From the NCBI GenBank assembly GCA_964495705.1, contig CAZBWS010000044.1, forward strand, positions 1 through 21,213: DNA of 21,213 bases. Reading direction: 5' to 3'. Every line of letters begins with the position of its first letter. The first letter of the stretch is position 1. Positions 1 to 6,896 of this stretch are shown here, piece after piece. The notes under the pieces are model-generated. The model saw nothing but the letters and a program-made list of their open reading frames with translations, had not been told where the DNA came from and did not search any database. The DNA is from CAZBWS01 sp964495705 (GTDB lineage Bacteria; Pseudomonadota; Gammaproteobacteria; HTCC5015). The position numbers and the translations under genes were made by a program.

Positions 1-1
1 C

Positions 2-202
2 CTAATCCTTCTCCTCAATCCAAGCCATCTGAATCGCTTCTAATATCCGCTCTCCACAATGCTCTTCCACATCATCAAAACCCTCCAGCGCCATCACCCA
101 CTGAATCAAATCAGTAAAGCGTACCGTTAAAGGATCAATATCAGGATGCGCCTCGTCTAGCTCGATAGCAATGTCGAGGGTATCTGTCCATTTTAAGCTC
201 AT
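2..202 (-). CDS. iscX: IscX, small Fe-S assembly accessory protein
   Basis: This 66-residue acidic protein is the last gene of the isc operon. IscX (YfhJ) is known to bind IscS and iron and to tune the rate of cluster assembly. The length and the pattern MSLKWTDTLDIAIELDEAHPD at the start, followed by a DP-L-VRF-TDL-WV stretch and a C-terminal A-I-MAWIEEKD, match the family. The start is supported by an AGGAG sequence that overlaps the fdx stop codon, 6 to 7 bases before the ATG. The gap to fdx is 9 bases, so it is translated from the same message. The stop codon lies at bases 2-4, so the gene is complete and nothing can be said about what follows it. Confidence 0.93.
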   Translation of the reverse strand: MSLKWTDTLDIAIELDEAHPDIDPLTVRFTDLIQWVMALEGFDDVEEHCGERILEAIQMAWIEEKD

Positions 203-211
203 GTCATTCTC

Positions 212-553
212 CTAGTGTGGTGCTTCTGAAACCATATTAATGGTGTACTTAGGAATTTCAACAACCAAGTCTTCTTCCCCAACAATCGCCTGACAGCTCA
301 AACGCGAATCAGGGTCTAAGCCCCAAGCCTTATCCAAATAATCATCTTCTAACTCAGAGGACTCTTCAATACTGTCAAAGCCTTCACGCACATGGACATG
401 GCAGGTAGTGCAAGCCAGTGACATTTCACAGGCGTGTTCGATATGTAGGCCACCCTTTAAAGCTGCACGGCAAATGCTCACGCCCTGCTCTGCTTCGATG
501 ACGGCACCTTCAGGGCAAATTTCTGCGTGGGGTAGAAAAACTAGCTTAGGCAT
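212..553 (-). CDS. fdx: Isc-type [2Fe-2S] ferredoxin
   Basis: This 113-residue adrenodoxin-type ferredoxin is the electron donor for cluster assembly on IscU. The four cluster ligands are visible at Cys42, Cys48, Cys51 and Cys87, the same numbers as in E. coli Fdx, within HACEMSLACTTCHVHV and RLSCQ. The acidic patch around residues 63-71 (EESSELEDD) is the usual partner-binding face. The start codon overlaps the end of hscA by 8 bases, which indicates translational coupling. A purine-rich stretch (AAGAGATAAGAAAA) directly precedes the ATG and probably serves as a ribosome binding site. The function is well supported by both motif and position. Confidence 0.96.
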   Translation of the reverse strand: MPKLVFLPHAEICPEGAVIEAEQGVSICRAALKGGLHIEHACEMSLACTTCHVHVREGFDSIEESSELEDDYLDKAWGLDPDSRLSCQAIVGEEDLVVEIPKYTINMVSEAPH

Positions 554-2441
554 TTTTCTTATCTCTTAATTTAATTTCGTCGACGTTTTTACCCGCCATT
601 ACTTTGGTTACGCTCAAATTCATGCGGCGTGCCACGTATTCACTACTGCCTTTTTCCAAGGCTTCGATGGCCTGCTTTATAGCAGCGACATCGTCACCCG
701 TGCGGGCGTTTTCTAATTGCGTGCGTAAATCTAAAATAGCCTGCTTTTCTTCAGCGGATAATAGCTCGTCGCCATCTTCTGCCATGGCAGAATCAATCGC
801 CTCTAGCACCCGCGCCGCTTCGACCTGCTCTTCACGCAGGCGGCGCATCAACATATCTTCACCCGCCTTATCCATGGAGTCGCGCAGCATATTGGCAATT
901 TCATCATCGCCCAAGCCATAGGAGGGCTTAACCTGAATTTCTGCGCGCACGCCGCTGGTTATTTCTTCTGCAGACACCTCTAGCAGGCCATCCGCATCAA
1001 CCTGAAAGCTCACGCGTATACGTGCAGCGCCTGCCACCATCGGCGGAATACCACGCAATTCAAAGCGCGCGAGTGAACGGCAGTCATCTACCAGTTCGCG
1101 CTCACCTTGCACCACGTGAATAGCCATCGCGGTTTGCGCGTCTTTATAGGTAGTAAATTCCTGCGCCTTGGCCACAGGAATGGTGGTATTGCGGTTAATG
1201 ACCTTCTCGGCCAAACCACCCATGGTTTCCAAACCCAGGGAGAGTGGTAACACATCTAACAACAGCAAATCAGAGTCCGGCTTATTACCCGCCAAAACGT
1301 CTGCTTGAGTCGCCGCACCAATCGCCACGACTTCATCGGGGTTAATCGAAGTAAGTACTTCGCGCCCAAAGAAGTTGCTGATTTGTTCGCGTACCAAGGG
1401 CACTCGGGTTGAGCCGCCAACCATCACCACTTCGGCGACTTCATCTTTAGCAATGCCCGCATCGCGCAATGCACGACGACAGGGGGCTAGGGTTTTCTTA
1501 ACTAAGGGTAATAGTATTTCATTAAGCTGTTCGCGACTTAGCTCGCCGGACCACTGGCCACCAGCCCATAAGAAGCTCAATTCTAGGCTATCCGCATTGC
1601 TGAGGTCTTGCTTCGCCTGACAGGCTAGCTCTAGCAAAGCGCGATCATCGGATGCGGATAGCTTAGTTTCGATACTGGCTTGTTGCTTGATCCAAGCAGC
1701 AATCACGTCATCAAAGTCATCACCGCCCAATGCAGTATCACCCGCAGTCGACATCACCTCAAACACGCCCTTGTTCAAGCGCAGGATAGAGATATCAAAA
1801 GTACCGCCACCGAGGTCGTATACAACGGTCACGCCTTCAGCTTTTTGATCAAGACCGTAGGCCACTGCCGCCGCCGTCGGCTCGTTCAGCAAGCGCAATA
1901 CTTTTAGGTCCGCCAGCTTTGCCGCATCCTTCGTCGCTTGGCGCTGAGCATCGTCAAAATAAGCGGGGACAGTAATCACCGCGCCGACTAAGTCGCCACC
2001 CAAACTCAGCTCGCCACGTTGTTTCAAAGTTTTTAAAATTTCCGCACTCACTTCCACCGCGCTCACTTCACCGTGATCGGTGACGATACGAGGTACAGAG
2101 ACCTGCTCTGGGTTAAAGCGAATATGCTTAGACAGGCTAGAGTCTTTAGCTTGGATGTCATCCAAGCCACGACCCATAAACCGCTTCACCGAGGTCAAGG
2201 TGTTTTGCGTATCCTCTACCGCTGCCGCTTTGGCCTCAGCACCAACAACCACATCGTTAGCAGTATAACGCACAGCAGAAGGTACGATGCCGTCGCCCTG
2301 CTCGTCTTTTAAAATCACAGGCTCTGCACTACGCACACTGGCAACTAGGGAGTTAGTAGTGCCTAAATCAATACCCACGGCCAAACGATGCTCGTGTGGC
2401 GCGGCGGACATACCCGGTTCTGATATTTGTAAAAATGCCAT
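546..2441 (-). CDS. hscA: HscA, Hsp70-type chaperone for Fe-S cluster transfer
   Basis: HscA uses ATP hydrolysis, stimulated by HscB, to act on IscU and promote cluster release. The 631-residue protein has the Hsp70 order: phosphate loop GIDLGTTNS (about 23-31), NEPTAA (186-192), DLGGGTFD (209-216), then a substrate-binding domain beginning near VLPLSLGLETMGG. The open frame extends 11 codons further upstream to a TTG inside an inverted repeat (base 2474). I chose the ATG at 2441 because the protein then begins MAFLQISEPGMSAAP, matching E. coli HscA. No strong Shine-Dalgarno is seen; the leader just before the ATG is AGATAAAAGA. The REPIN-like hairpin ends about 16 bases before the start. Confidence 0.96.
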   Translation of the reverse strand: MAFLQISEPGMSAAPHEHRLAVGIDLGTTNSLVASVRSAEPVILKDEQGDGIVPSAVRYTANDVVVGAEAKAAAVEDTQNTLTSVKRFMGRGLDDIQAKDSSLSKHIRFNPEQVSVPRIVTDHGEVSAVEVSAEILKTLKQRGELSLGGDLVGAVITVPAYFDDAQRQATKDAAKLADLKVLRLLNEPTAAAVAYGLDQKAEGVTVVYDLGGGTFDISILRLNKGVFEVMSTAGDTALGGDDFDDVIAAWIKQQASIETKLSASDDRALLELACQAKQDLSNADSLELSFLWAGGQWSGELSREQLNEILLPLVKKTLAPCRRALRDAGIAKDEVAEVVMVGGSTRVPLVREQISNFFGREVLTSINPDEVVAIGAATQADVLAGNKPDSDLLLLDVLPLSLGLETMGGLAEKVINRNTTIPVAKAQEFTTYKDAQTAMAIHVVQGERELVDDCRSLARFELRGIPPMVAGAARIRVSFQVDADGLLEVSAEEITSGVRAEIQVKPSYGLGDDEIANMLRDSMDKAGEDMLMRRLREEQVEAARVLEAIDSAMAEDGDELLSAEEKQAILDLRTQLENARTGDDVAAIKQAIEALEKGSSEYVARRMNLSVTKVMAGKNVDEIKLRDKKNA

Positions 2442-2457
2442 TCTTTTATCTACTTTT

Positions 2458-2515
2458 GTAGGAGCCCTTTGCAAGGGCGAATTAAATTCAAATCGCCCTT
2501 GGAAAGGGCTCCTAC
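2458..2515. repeat. REPIN-like doublet: two inverted REP sequences
   Basis: Two 23-base arms, 2458-2480 and 2493-2515, are inverted copies of each other with one mismatch and a 12-base AT-rich spacer. Each arm starts with the tetranucleotide GTAG and then carries its own imperfect palindrome (GCCCTT..AAGGGC). This is the architecture of REP sequences mobilised by REP-associated tyrosine transposases, and an inverted pair is called a REPIN. It fills almost the whole hscB-hscA gap and would fold in the mRNA into one long hairpin. No second copy was found in the window. Confidence 0.72.
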
Positions 2516-2516
2516 G

Positions 2517-3050
2517 TTAATCCTCTATTGCCGCTTCTTTTTCTGAAATTTCAGACAGCATCTTTTCGATAAACTGTAACTGCCGTACCTTATCCCGCGC
2601 CGCAACCCAATCTTCACTGGCGATTAATTCACTCAATGCGGATAGGTTGCTGCGGCGCTCTTTTTGTACTTCGTCAGTAAGGCTATCCAATACATCCCAA
2701 GCGCTATCGTCCAACTTAAGCTCTTCCAGTGACTCGCGCCACTCCATTTGCTTAAACAAAAAGCCGTGATCCATCTTGGTATCGGTTTCACTGAGCAGAT
2801 CGATACCCTGTAGGGACAAAATATAAGTTGCACGGGACAGCGGATGCTGCAACGCGTCCTTGGCCATATTCAAATGCGATGAAGCTTGCACCGCCATGCG
2901 CTGTTCTTGCTCACCCTTATCCGCATAGCGGTCGGGGTGTAGCACCTGTTGCAGCTCACGGTATTTTTCAGACAGAGCTGCCGTATCCACTTCAAATTGA
3001 AATGGCAGGGAGAAAAGCTCAAAGTAGTTTTGTTTGAAATCGAATGACAT
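2517..3050 (-). CDS. hscB: HscB, J-domain co-chaperone of Fe-S assembly
   Basis: This 177-residue J-protein delivers IscU to HscA and stimulates its ATPase. The N-terminal J domain shows NYFELF-LP (8-16) and the HPD motif at residues 38-40, followed by the three-helix C-terminal domain that binds IscU. The length is close to E. coli HscB (171). The ATG at 3050 gives the expected N-terminus MSFDFKQNYFELF. No Shine-Dalgarno is visible before it; instead a GC-rich hairpin and four Ts occupy that position. The gene lies between iscA and hscA in the standard order. Confidence 0.95.
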   Translation of the reverse strand: MSFDFKQNYFELFSLPFQFEVDTAALSEKYRELQQVLHPDRYADKGEQEQRMAVQASSHLNMAKDALQHPLSRATYILSLQGIDLLSETDTKMDHGFLFKQMEWRESLEELKLDDSAWDVLDSLTDEVQKERRSNLSALSELIASEDWVAARDKVRQLQFIEKMLSEISEKEAAIED

Positions 3051-3077
3051 ATTAAAAGGCCGCTCATAAAGGCGGCC
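3051..3077 (-). promoter_or_regulatory. hairpin plus short T run in the iscA-hscB gap
   Basis: Reading on the minus strand, GGCCGC pairs with GCGGCC (3072-3077 with 3058-3063) around an 8-base loop, and the second arm is followed at once by TTTTAAT and the hscB ATG. The shape resembles a weak intrinsic terminator or attenuator, but the T run has only four bases. It could lower expression of hscB and downstream genes relative to iscUA, or mark an RNA processing point. The effect is inferred; the fold is visible. Confidence 0.5.
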
Positions 3078-3082
3078 AGCAA

Positions 3083-3406
3083 TTAAATATTAAAGCTCTC
3101 ACCACAACCACATTCGTCTTTGACGTTAGGATTGGTGAATTTAAAGCCTTCGTTTAGGCCTTCTTTACCGAAGTCGAGTACCGTGCCATCTAGATAAGAG
3201 AAGCTTTTCGGTGTGACCACAATGGTCAAGCCGTGGCTTTCAAAAACATGGTCAGACTCTTCCGCCGCATCGACAAATTCAAGCACGTAAGCCATGCCTG
3301 AACAGCCTGTGGTTTTAACACCCAGACGAATACCAATGCCTTTACCGCGCATTTGCAATTGACGCTGCACATGCTGTGCAGCGACTTCGCTCATTGAGAC
3401 TGCCAT
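3083..3406 (-). CDS. iscA: IscA, A-type Fe-S carrier protein
   Basis: IscA carries iron or Fe-S clusters from the IscU machinery to target enzymes. The 107-residue sequence keeps the three ligands Cys35 (TGCSGMAY), Cys99 and Cys101 (DECGCGESF) at the E. coli positions. The block EGLNEGFKFTNPNVKDECGCG is nearly identical to E. coli IscA. The ATG at 3406 gives an N-terminus of the expected length. It lies 12 bases downstream of iscU, so co-translation from one message is likely. The family is unambiguous, and ErpA or SufA are excluded by position and by the C-terminal sequence. Confidence 0.96.
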   Translation of the reverse strand: MAVSMSEVAAQHVQRQLQMRGKGIGIRLGVKTTGCSGMAYVLEFVDAAEESDHVFESHGLTIVVTPKSFSYLDGTVLDFGKEGLNEGFKFTNPNVKDECGCGESFNI

Positions 3407-3418
3407 GACCGCTTCCTA

Positions 3419-3796
3419 CTACTGCTTAGATTTAAAGTCAGCGATTGCAGCGGCAATAGCATCTTCTGCTAGCACAGAGCAATGCACCTTCACCGGAGGC
3501 AATGCTAGTTCTTCAGCAATATCCATATTTTTAATGGTTGCTGCTTCGTCTAGTGTTTTACCTTTAACCCACTCTGTTACCAGAGAGCTAGAGGCAATCG
3601 CTGAACCACAGCCATAAGTCTTAAACTTTGCATCTTCGATAACACCGTCATCACCAACGCGCAGCTGCAACTTCATCACATCTCCACAAGCGGGAGCACC
3701 TACCATTCCAGTACCAACGTTGCTGTCGTCTTTGTCCATCGTGCCCACGTTGCGAGGGTTTTCGTAGTGGTCGATTACTTTTTCGCTATATGCCAT
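3419..3796 (-). CDS. iscU: IscU, Fe-S cluster assembly scaffold
   Basis: IscU is the scaffold on which clusters are built from IscS-derived sulfur. Counting from the chosen ATG, the ligands are Cys37, Cys63, His105 and Cys106 with Asp39, and the HscA recognition motif LPPVK is at 99-103. All match E. coli numbering. The open frame extends 12 codons upstream to a GTG, but the ATG at 3796 gives MAYSEKVIDHYENPRNVG as in E. coli and has a good GGAGATGA ribosome binding site. The protein is 125 residues. A hairpin lies directly upstream of the ribosome binding site, and a candidate promoter lies further upstream. Confidence 0.97.
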   Translation of the reverse strand: MAYSEKVIDHYENPRNVGTMDKDDSNVGTGMVGAPACGDVMKLQLRVGDDGVIEDAKFKTYGCGSAIASSSLVTEWVKGKTLDEAATIKNMDIAEELALPPVKVHCSVLAEDAIAAAIADFKSKQ

Positions 3797-3809
3797 TTTC
3801 TCATCTCCA

Positions 3810-3826
3810 GCCCTATCGTATAGGGC
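3810..3826 (-). promoter_or_regulatory. hairpin in the iscU leader
   Basis: GCCCTAT and ATAGGGC form a perfect 7-bp stem with a three-base loop, ending one base before the GGAG of the iscU ribosome binding site at 3805-3808. If the candidate promoter upstream is real, the hairpin would sit near the 5' end of that transcript. It could protect the message or affect ribosome access. Only the fold is seen; the role is inferred. Confidence 0.45.
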
Positions 3827-3841
3827 AATCACTTACTGCTA

Positions 3842-3890
3842 ATTATAACGCATCCTAGCCTATTCAATTCCCCACAATCCATATGGGTTT
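3842..3890 (-). promoter_or_regulatory. candidate IscR Type 2 site and internal promoter for iscU
   Basis: On the minus strand a perfect TATAAT lies at 3842-3847. The -35 position at 17 bp spacing (3865-3870) reads GAATTG, a poor match. Overlapping it and extending upstream, 3866-3890 fits the IscR Type 2 pattern WWWWCCxYA-N7-TRxGGWWWW: all eight core bases (CC, YA, TR, GG) match and seven of eight flanking A/T positions match. A weak -35 beside an activator site is typical of activated promoters such as E. coli sufA. The sequence fit is seen; promoter activity is inferred. Confidence 0.45.
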
Positions 3891-3908
3891 AATTACTAAA
3901 AACTATCG

Positions 3909-5132
3909 CTAGTGGGCAGCCCACTGCACGCTCTTAAGGTCTACGCCATCTTTATACATATCCCAAAGTGGCGACAAATCACGTAATTTTTCAACCGCCT
4001 TCTGCATTAGGTCCACCGCATAATCAACTTCCTCTTCAGTGGTATAACGACCAAAGCTGAAGCGAATAGAACTGTGTGCCAACTCATCATCGCGACCAAT
4101 CGCGCGTAACACATAGCTAGGCTCTAGACTGGCGCTAGTACAAGCTGAACCCGAAGAGACCGCCAAGTCTTTCAACGCCATAATCAAGCTCTCACCTTCA
4201 ACAAAGTTAAAGCTAACATTTAAATTGCCAGCCACACGCTGATCAAGGTCGCCGTTCAGGTACACCTCCTCCATATCTTTAAAGCCATCCCACATGCGAT
4301 CACGCAGTGCTTTAATACGGATATTCTCAGCAGCCATTTCTTCTTTAGCAATGCGGAAAGCTTCGCCCATGCCGACAATCTGGTGAGTAGGCAATGTGCC
4401 TGAACGCAGACCGCGCTCGTGACCACCACCATGAATTTGCGCTTCCAAGCGAATACGTGGCTTACGCTGGACGTACAGTGCGCCAATACCCTTAGGGCCG
4501 TAAGTTTTGTGGCCAGAAAAAGACATCAAATCGACTGGCAGCTTGGCCAAGTCAATCTCTACCCTGCCCGTACTTTGGGCTGCGTCCACATGAAAAATCA
4601 CTTTGTTGTCTCGGCACACTTGACCGATAGCAGCTATATCTTGAATCACGCCGATTTCGTTATTCACATGCATGACTGACGCAACAACGGTGTCTTCACG
4701 CAGCGCAGCTTTAAATTTTTCGATATCCAGTAAACCATTCGCTTCTGGCTCAAGGTAAGTCACCTCAAAGCCTTCACGCTCTAGCTGACGACAGGCATCC
4801 AATACCGCTTTGTGTTCTGTCTTCAAAGTAACTACGTGCTTGCCTTTTTTCGAGTAGAAGTTCGCAGCACCTTTAATCGCCAGATTGTTAGACTCCGTGG
4901 CACCCGAGGTCCAAATAACTTCACGGGAGTCGGCGCCAATTAAGTCAGCTACGTGCTGACGCGCTTCTTCAACAGCAGCTTCTGACGCCCAGCCAAAGGG
5001 GTGTGAACGGGATGCAGGATTACCGAAGTTACCATCTTTGGTCAGGCACTCCATCATCTTTGCTGCCACACGCTCGTCAACCGGCGTGGTCGCTGAATAA
5101 TCAAAATATAGTGGTACTTTTAAATCGCTCAT
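3909..5132 (-). CDS. iscS: IscS, cysteine desulfurase
   Basis: IscS is a PLP enzyme that converts cysteine to alanine and passes persulfide sulfur to IscU and to tRNA-thiolation partners. The 407-residue protein aligns with E. coli IscS (404) without internal gaps, offset by three residues. The PLP lysine is in SFSGHK (about Lys209), and the mobile catalytic cysteine is in SSGSACTSASLEPS (about Cys331). The C-terminal tail SPLWDMYKDGVDLKSVQW is the IscU-contact region of true IscS. The ribosome binding site is weak (GAAGCGACG). It lies downstream of a second desulfurase gene and 112 bases upstream of iscU. Confidence 0.97.
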   Translation of the reverse strand: MSDLKVPLYFDYSATTPVDERVAAKMMECLTKDGNFGNPASRSHPFGWASEAAVEEARQHVADLIGADSREVIWTSGATESNNLAIKGAANFYSKKGKHVVTLKTEHKAVLDACRQLEREGFEVTYLEPEANGLLDIEKFKAALREDTVVASVMHVNNEIGVIQDIAAIGQVCRDNKVIFHVDAAQSTGRVEIDLAKLPVDLMSFSGHKTYGPKGIGALYVQRKPRIRLEAQIHGGGHERGLRSGTLPTHQIVGMGEAFRIAKEEMAAENIRIKALRDRMWDGFKDMEEVYLNGDLDQRVAGNLNVSFNFVEGESLIMALKDLAVSSGSACTSASLEPSYVLRAIGRDDELAHSSIRFSFGRYTTEEEVDYAVDLMQKAVEKLRDLSPLWDMYKDGVDLKSVQWAAH

Positions 5133-5173
5133 TTTTCGTCGCTTCGCTTTAAAACTTTAATGGTTAAATATAT

Positions 5174-6337
5174 TTATAAATTGGCAGCTAAGGCTGCACT
5201 TGCCAGTGGGCTATTCACTATATTGCCCACCGCATTTACCAAGGCATCAACCTCGGTTTCTGTTGTATCTTTACCCACACTTGCGCGTATTGCTGTCAAT
5301 GCCAGCTCGGGGGGCACGCCCATGGCTAACAAGACATGGCTCGGCTCCACCCTATCCGCATGGCAGGCAGAACCACTGGAAACAGCTATGCCTCTGCAGT
5401 CTAGCTTCATCAATGTGGCTTCACCGTGAAAGCCCTCAATGCCAAACTGTACCGTGTTTGGCAGACGTACCGACTGCTCAGCAAATATCGTCACTGCTGG
5501 GTATTGTTTAAGGCCACTTTCTAGGCGCTGGCGCAGAGCCATGCAATGCTGTTGGCGTTGCTGCATTTCAGCCAAAGCTAACTCTGCCGCTTTGCCAAAG
5601 CCAACAATCGCAGCCACATTTTCTGTGCCAGAGCGCAAACCGCCCTCTTGCCCGCCACCCATAACCTGTGGCTGCAAGGTCACAGATTTATCGGTAATTA
5701 ATGCCCCAGCGCCTAAAGGGCCATATATCTTATGCGAAGATAGTGTCATCAGGTTCGTACCAAGCGCATTGAAATCGACCGACACCTTACCCACGGCCTG
5801 AGAGGCGTCGGTATGCACGACAATGTCTTTATCCAGGCTCCGCGCCAACTCAACAACGGCGCGCACGGGTTGTGCAGCACCAGTCTCATTGTTTGCTAGC
5901 ATTACCGACAACATTTTCACGCCCTCCCCAGCACCTAATTTAATACGTGCACGGGCTATATCTAAAACGCCCTGTTCGCTAACGCGCAGGGTAGCCACCT
6001 TCCAACCCTGTTGCTGCAACGCCATCGCTGGATCCATCAGGGATGCGTGTTCAACTGCACTTACCCATAACTGACCTGGCTCACAGCTGCCTGCAACACC
6101 GCGCAAAGCAAGATTATTAGCCTCGGTTCCAGAGGAGGTGAAAACAACCTGACTAGGGTGCGCTTCCACTAAGGCCGCCACCTGCTGCCTAGCCGTGTCG
6201 ATAGCGCCGCGGACTAAGCGGCCATGGCGATGCACACTAGAAGGGTTGCCGTAAATACCTTGCATATACGGGAGCATGGCATCTAGAACACGAGGATCTA
6301 GTGGCGTAGTGGCATTATTATCAAGATAAATACTCAT
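5174..6337 (-). CDS. second, NifS-like cysteine desulfurase
   Basis: This 387-residue class V aminotransferase has a complete desulfurase active site: His97 (AVEHASL), Asp177 and Gln180 (HTDASQAVGK), PLP lysine Lys203 (SSHKIYGPLGAG), and catalytic Cys325 in SSGSACHADRVEPSHVL. The opening YLDNNATTPLDPRV and the loop around Cys325 resemble NifS-type enzymes. It lacks the IscS C-terminal tail that contacts IscU and ends in a short alanine-rich tail instead. The ATG directly abuts the iscR stop codon, so it is the first enzyme gene in the operon. It may be a specialised or partly redundant sulfur donor. The reaction is well supported, but the partner protein is unknown. Confidence 0.9.
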   Translation of the reverse strand: MSIYLDNNATTPLDPRVLDAMLPYMQGIYGNPSSVHRHGRLVRGAIDTARQQVAALVEAHPSQVVFTSSGTEANNLALRGVAGSCEPGQLWVSAVEHASLMDPAMALQQQGWKVATLRVSEQGVLDIARARIKLGAGEGVKMLSVMLANNETGAAQPVRAVVELARSLDKDIVVHTDASQAVGKVSVDFNALGTNLMTLSSHKIYGPLGAGALITDKSVTLQPQVMGGGQEGGLRSGTENVAAIVGFGKAAELALAEMQQRQQHCMALRQRLESGLKQYPAVTIFAEQSVRLPNTVQFGIEGFHGEATLMKLDCRGIAVSSGSACHADRVEPSHVLLAMGVPPELALTAIRASVGKDTTETEVDALVNAVGNIVNSPLASAALAANL

Positions 6338-6808
6338 CTACTGTTCCGCCATGCTGTCTATGCGCTGCATAACAATTGCATCGCGCTTTAGAGATACTTC
6401 TTGAACATTTTTTTTGTCCATTAAGTCTTGCAAGCTAATTCCACCTAGAAAGCTTTGTATTTGCTGGCTCAGATCTGTCCATAAATCGTGGGTTAAACAG
6501 CGCACATCCCCCTGGCAACTCGTCGCGCCACCACAGCTAGTGGCATCGACACTCTCGTCCACAGCGGCAATCACATCAGAGATAGAAATATCAGCAGCAT
6601 CGCGGCTCAGAGCATAGCCGCCACCGGGGCCTCGAGTACTAGAAACTAAGCCACATTTACGCACACGGGCGAACAGCTGCTCTAAATAAGAGAGGGAGAT
6701 TGCTTGTCGCTCAGAAATATCCGCCAACGCCACAGGGTCTGCACCGGCGTGTAAGGCCAAATCCAGCATTGCAGTAACGGCATAGCGGCCTTTGGTAGTG
6801 AGTTTCAT
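6338..6808 (-). CDS. iscR: IscR, Rrf2-family [2Fe-2S] regulator of the isc operon
   Basis: IscR senses Fe-S status: the cluster-bound form represses the isc promoter at Type 1 sites, and both forms bind Type 2 sites. The 156-residue protein has the winged-helix N-terminus MKLTTKGRYAVTAMLDLA and the cluster ligands Cys92, Cys98, Cys104 and His107, the same residue numbers as in E. coli. The recognition-helix segment SLSYLEQLFARVRK is conserved. The ATG at 6808 gives the expected N-terminus, but no Shine-Dalgarno is visible (TTACTTGTC precedes it). It is the promoter-proximal gene of the operon and is followed without spacing by the second desulfurase. Confidence 0.97.
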   Translation of the reverse strand: MKLTTKGRYAVTAMLDLALHAGADPVALADISERQAISLSYLEQLFARVRKCGLVSSTRGPGGGYALSRDAADISISDVIAAVDESVDATSCGGATSCQGDVRCLTHDLWTDLSQQIQSFLGGISLQDLMDKKNVQEVSLKRDAIVMQRIDSMAEQ

Positions 6809-6823
6809 GACAAGTAATTACAA

Positions 6824-6878
6824 ATAACCAAGTGATTTAGTCAGGATTATATAATACCCGACTAAATCGATCAACTTT
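6824..6878 (-). promoter_or_regulatory. iscR promoter with two tandem IscR Type 1-like sites
   Basis: On the minus strand TTGATC (6869-6874) and TATAAT (6846-6851) are separated by exactly 17 bp, a good sigma70 promoter; the start point would be near 6839. Two 25-bp segments resemble the Type 1 consensus ATASYYGACTRWWWYAGTCRRSTAT. Site A, 6854-6878, covers the -35 with 22 of 25 matches by my count, including a perfect right half TTAGTCGGGTAT. Site B, 6824-6848, touches the -10 and covers the start point, with about 20 of 25 matches. The layout is like the autoregulated E. coli iscR promoter. Confidence 0.75.
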
Positions 6879-6896
6879 ATAGGCCTGCCATGACTT

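Noticed and set aside
2442..2474. Longer hscA start at a TTG (2474).
   Set aside because: It lies inside the inverted repeat, and the extra residues do not resemble HscA; the ATG at 2441 gives the conserved N-terminus.
3797..3832. Longer iscU start at a GTG (3832).
   Set aside because: The ATG at 3796 has a good ribosome binding site and the conserved MAYSEKVIDHYENP start.
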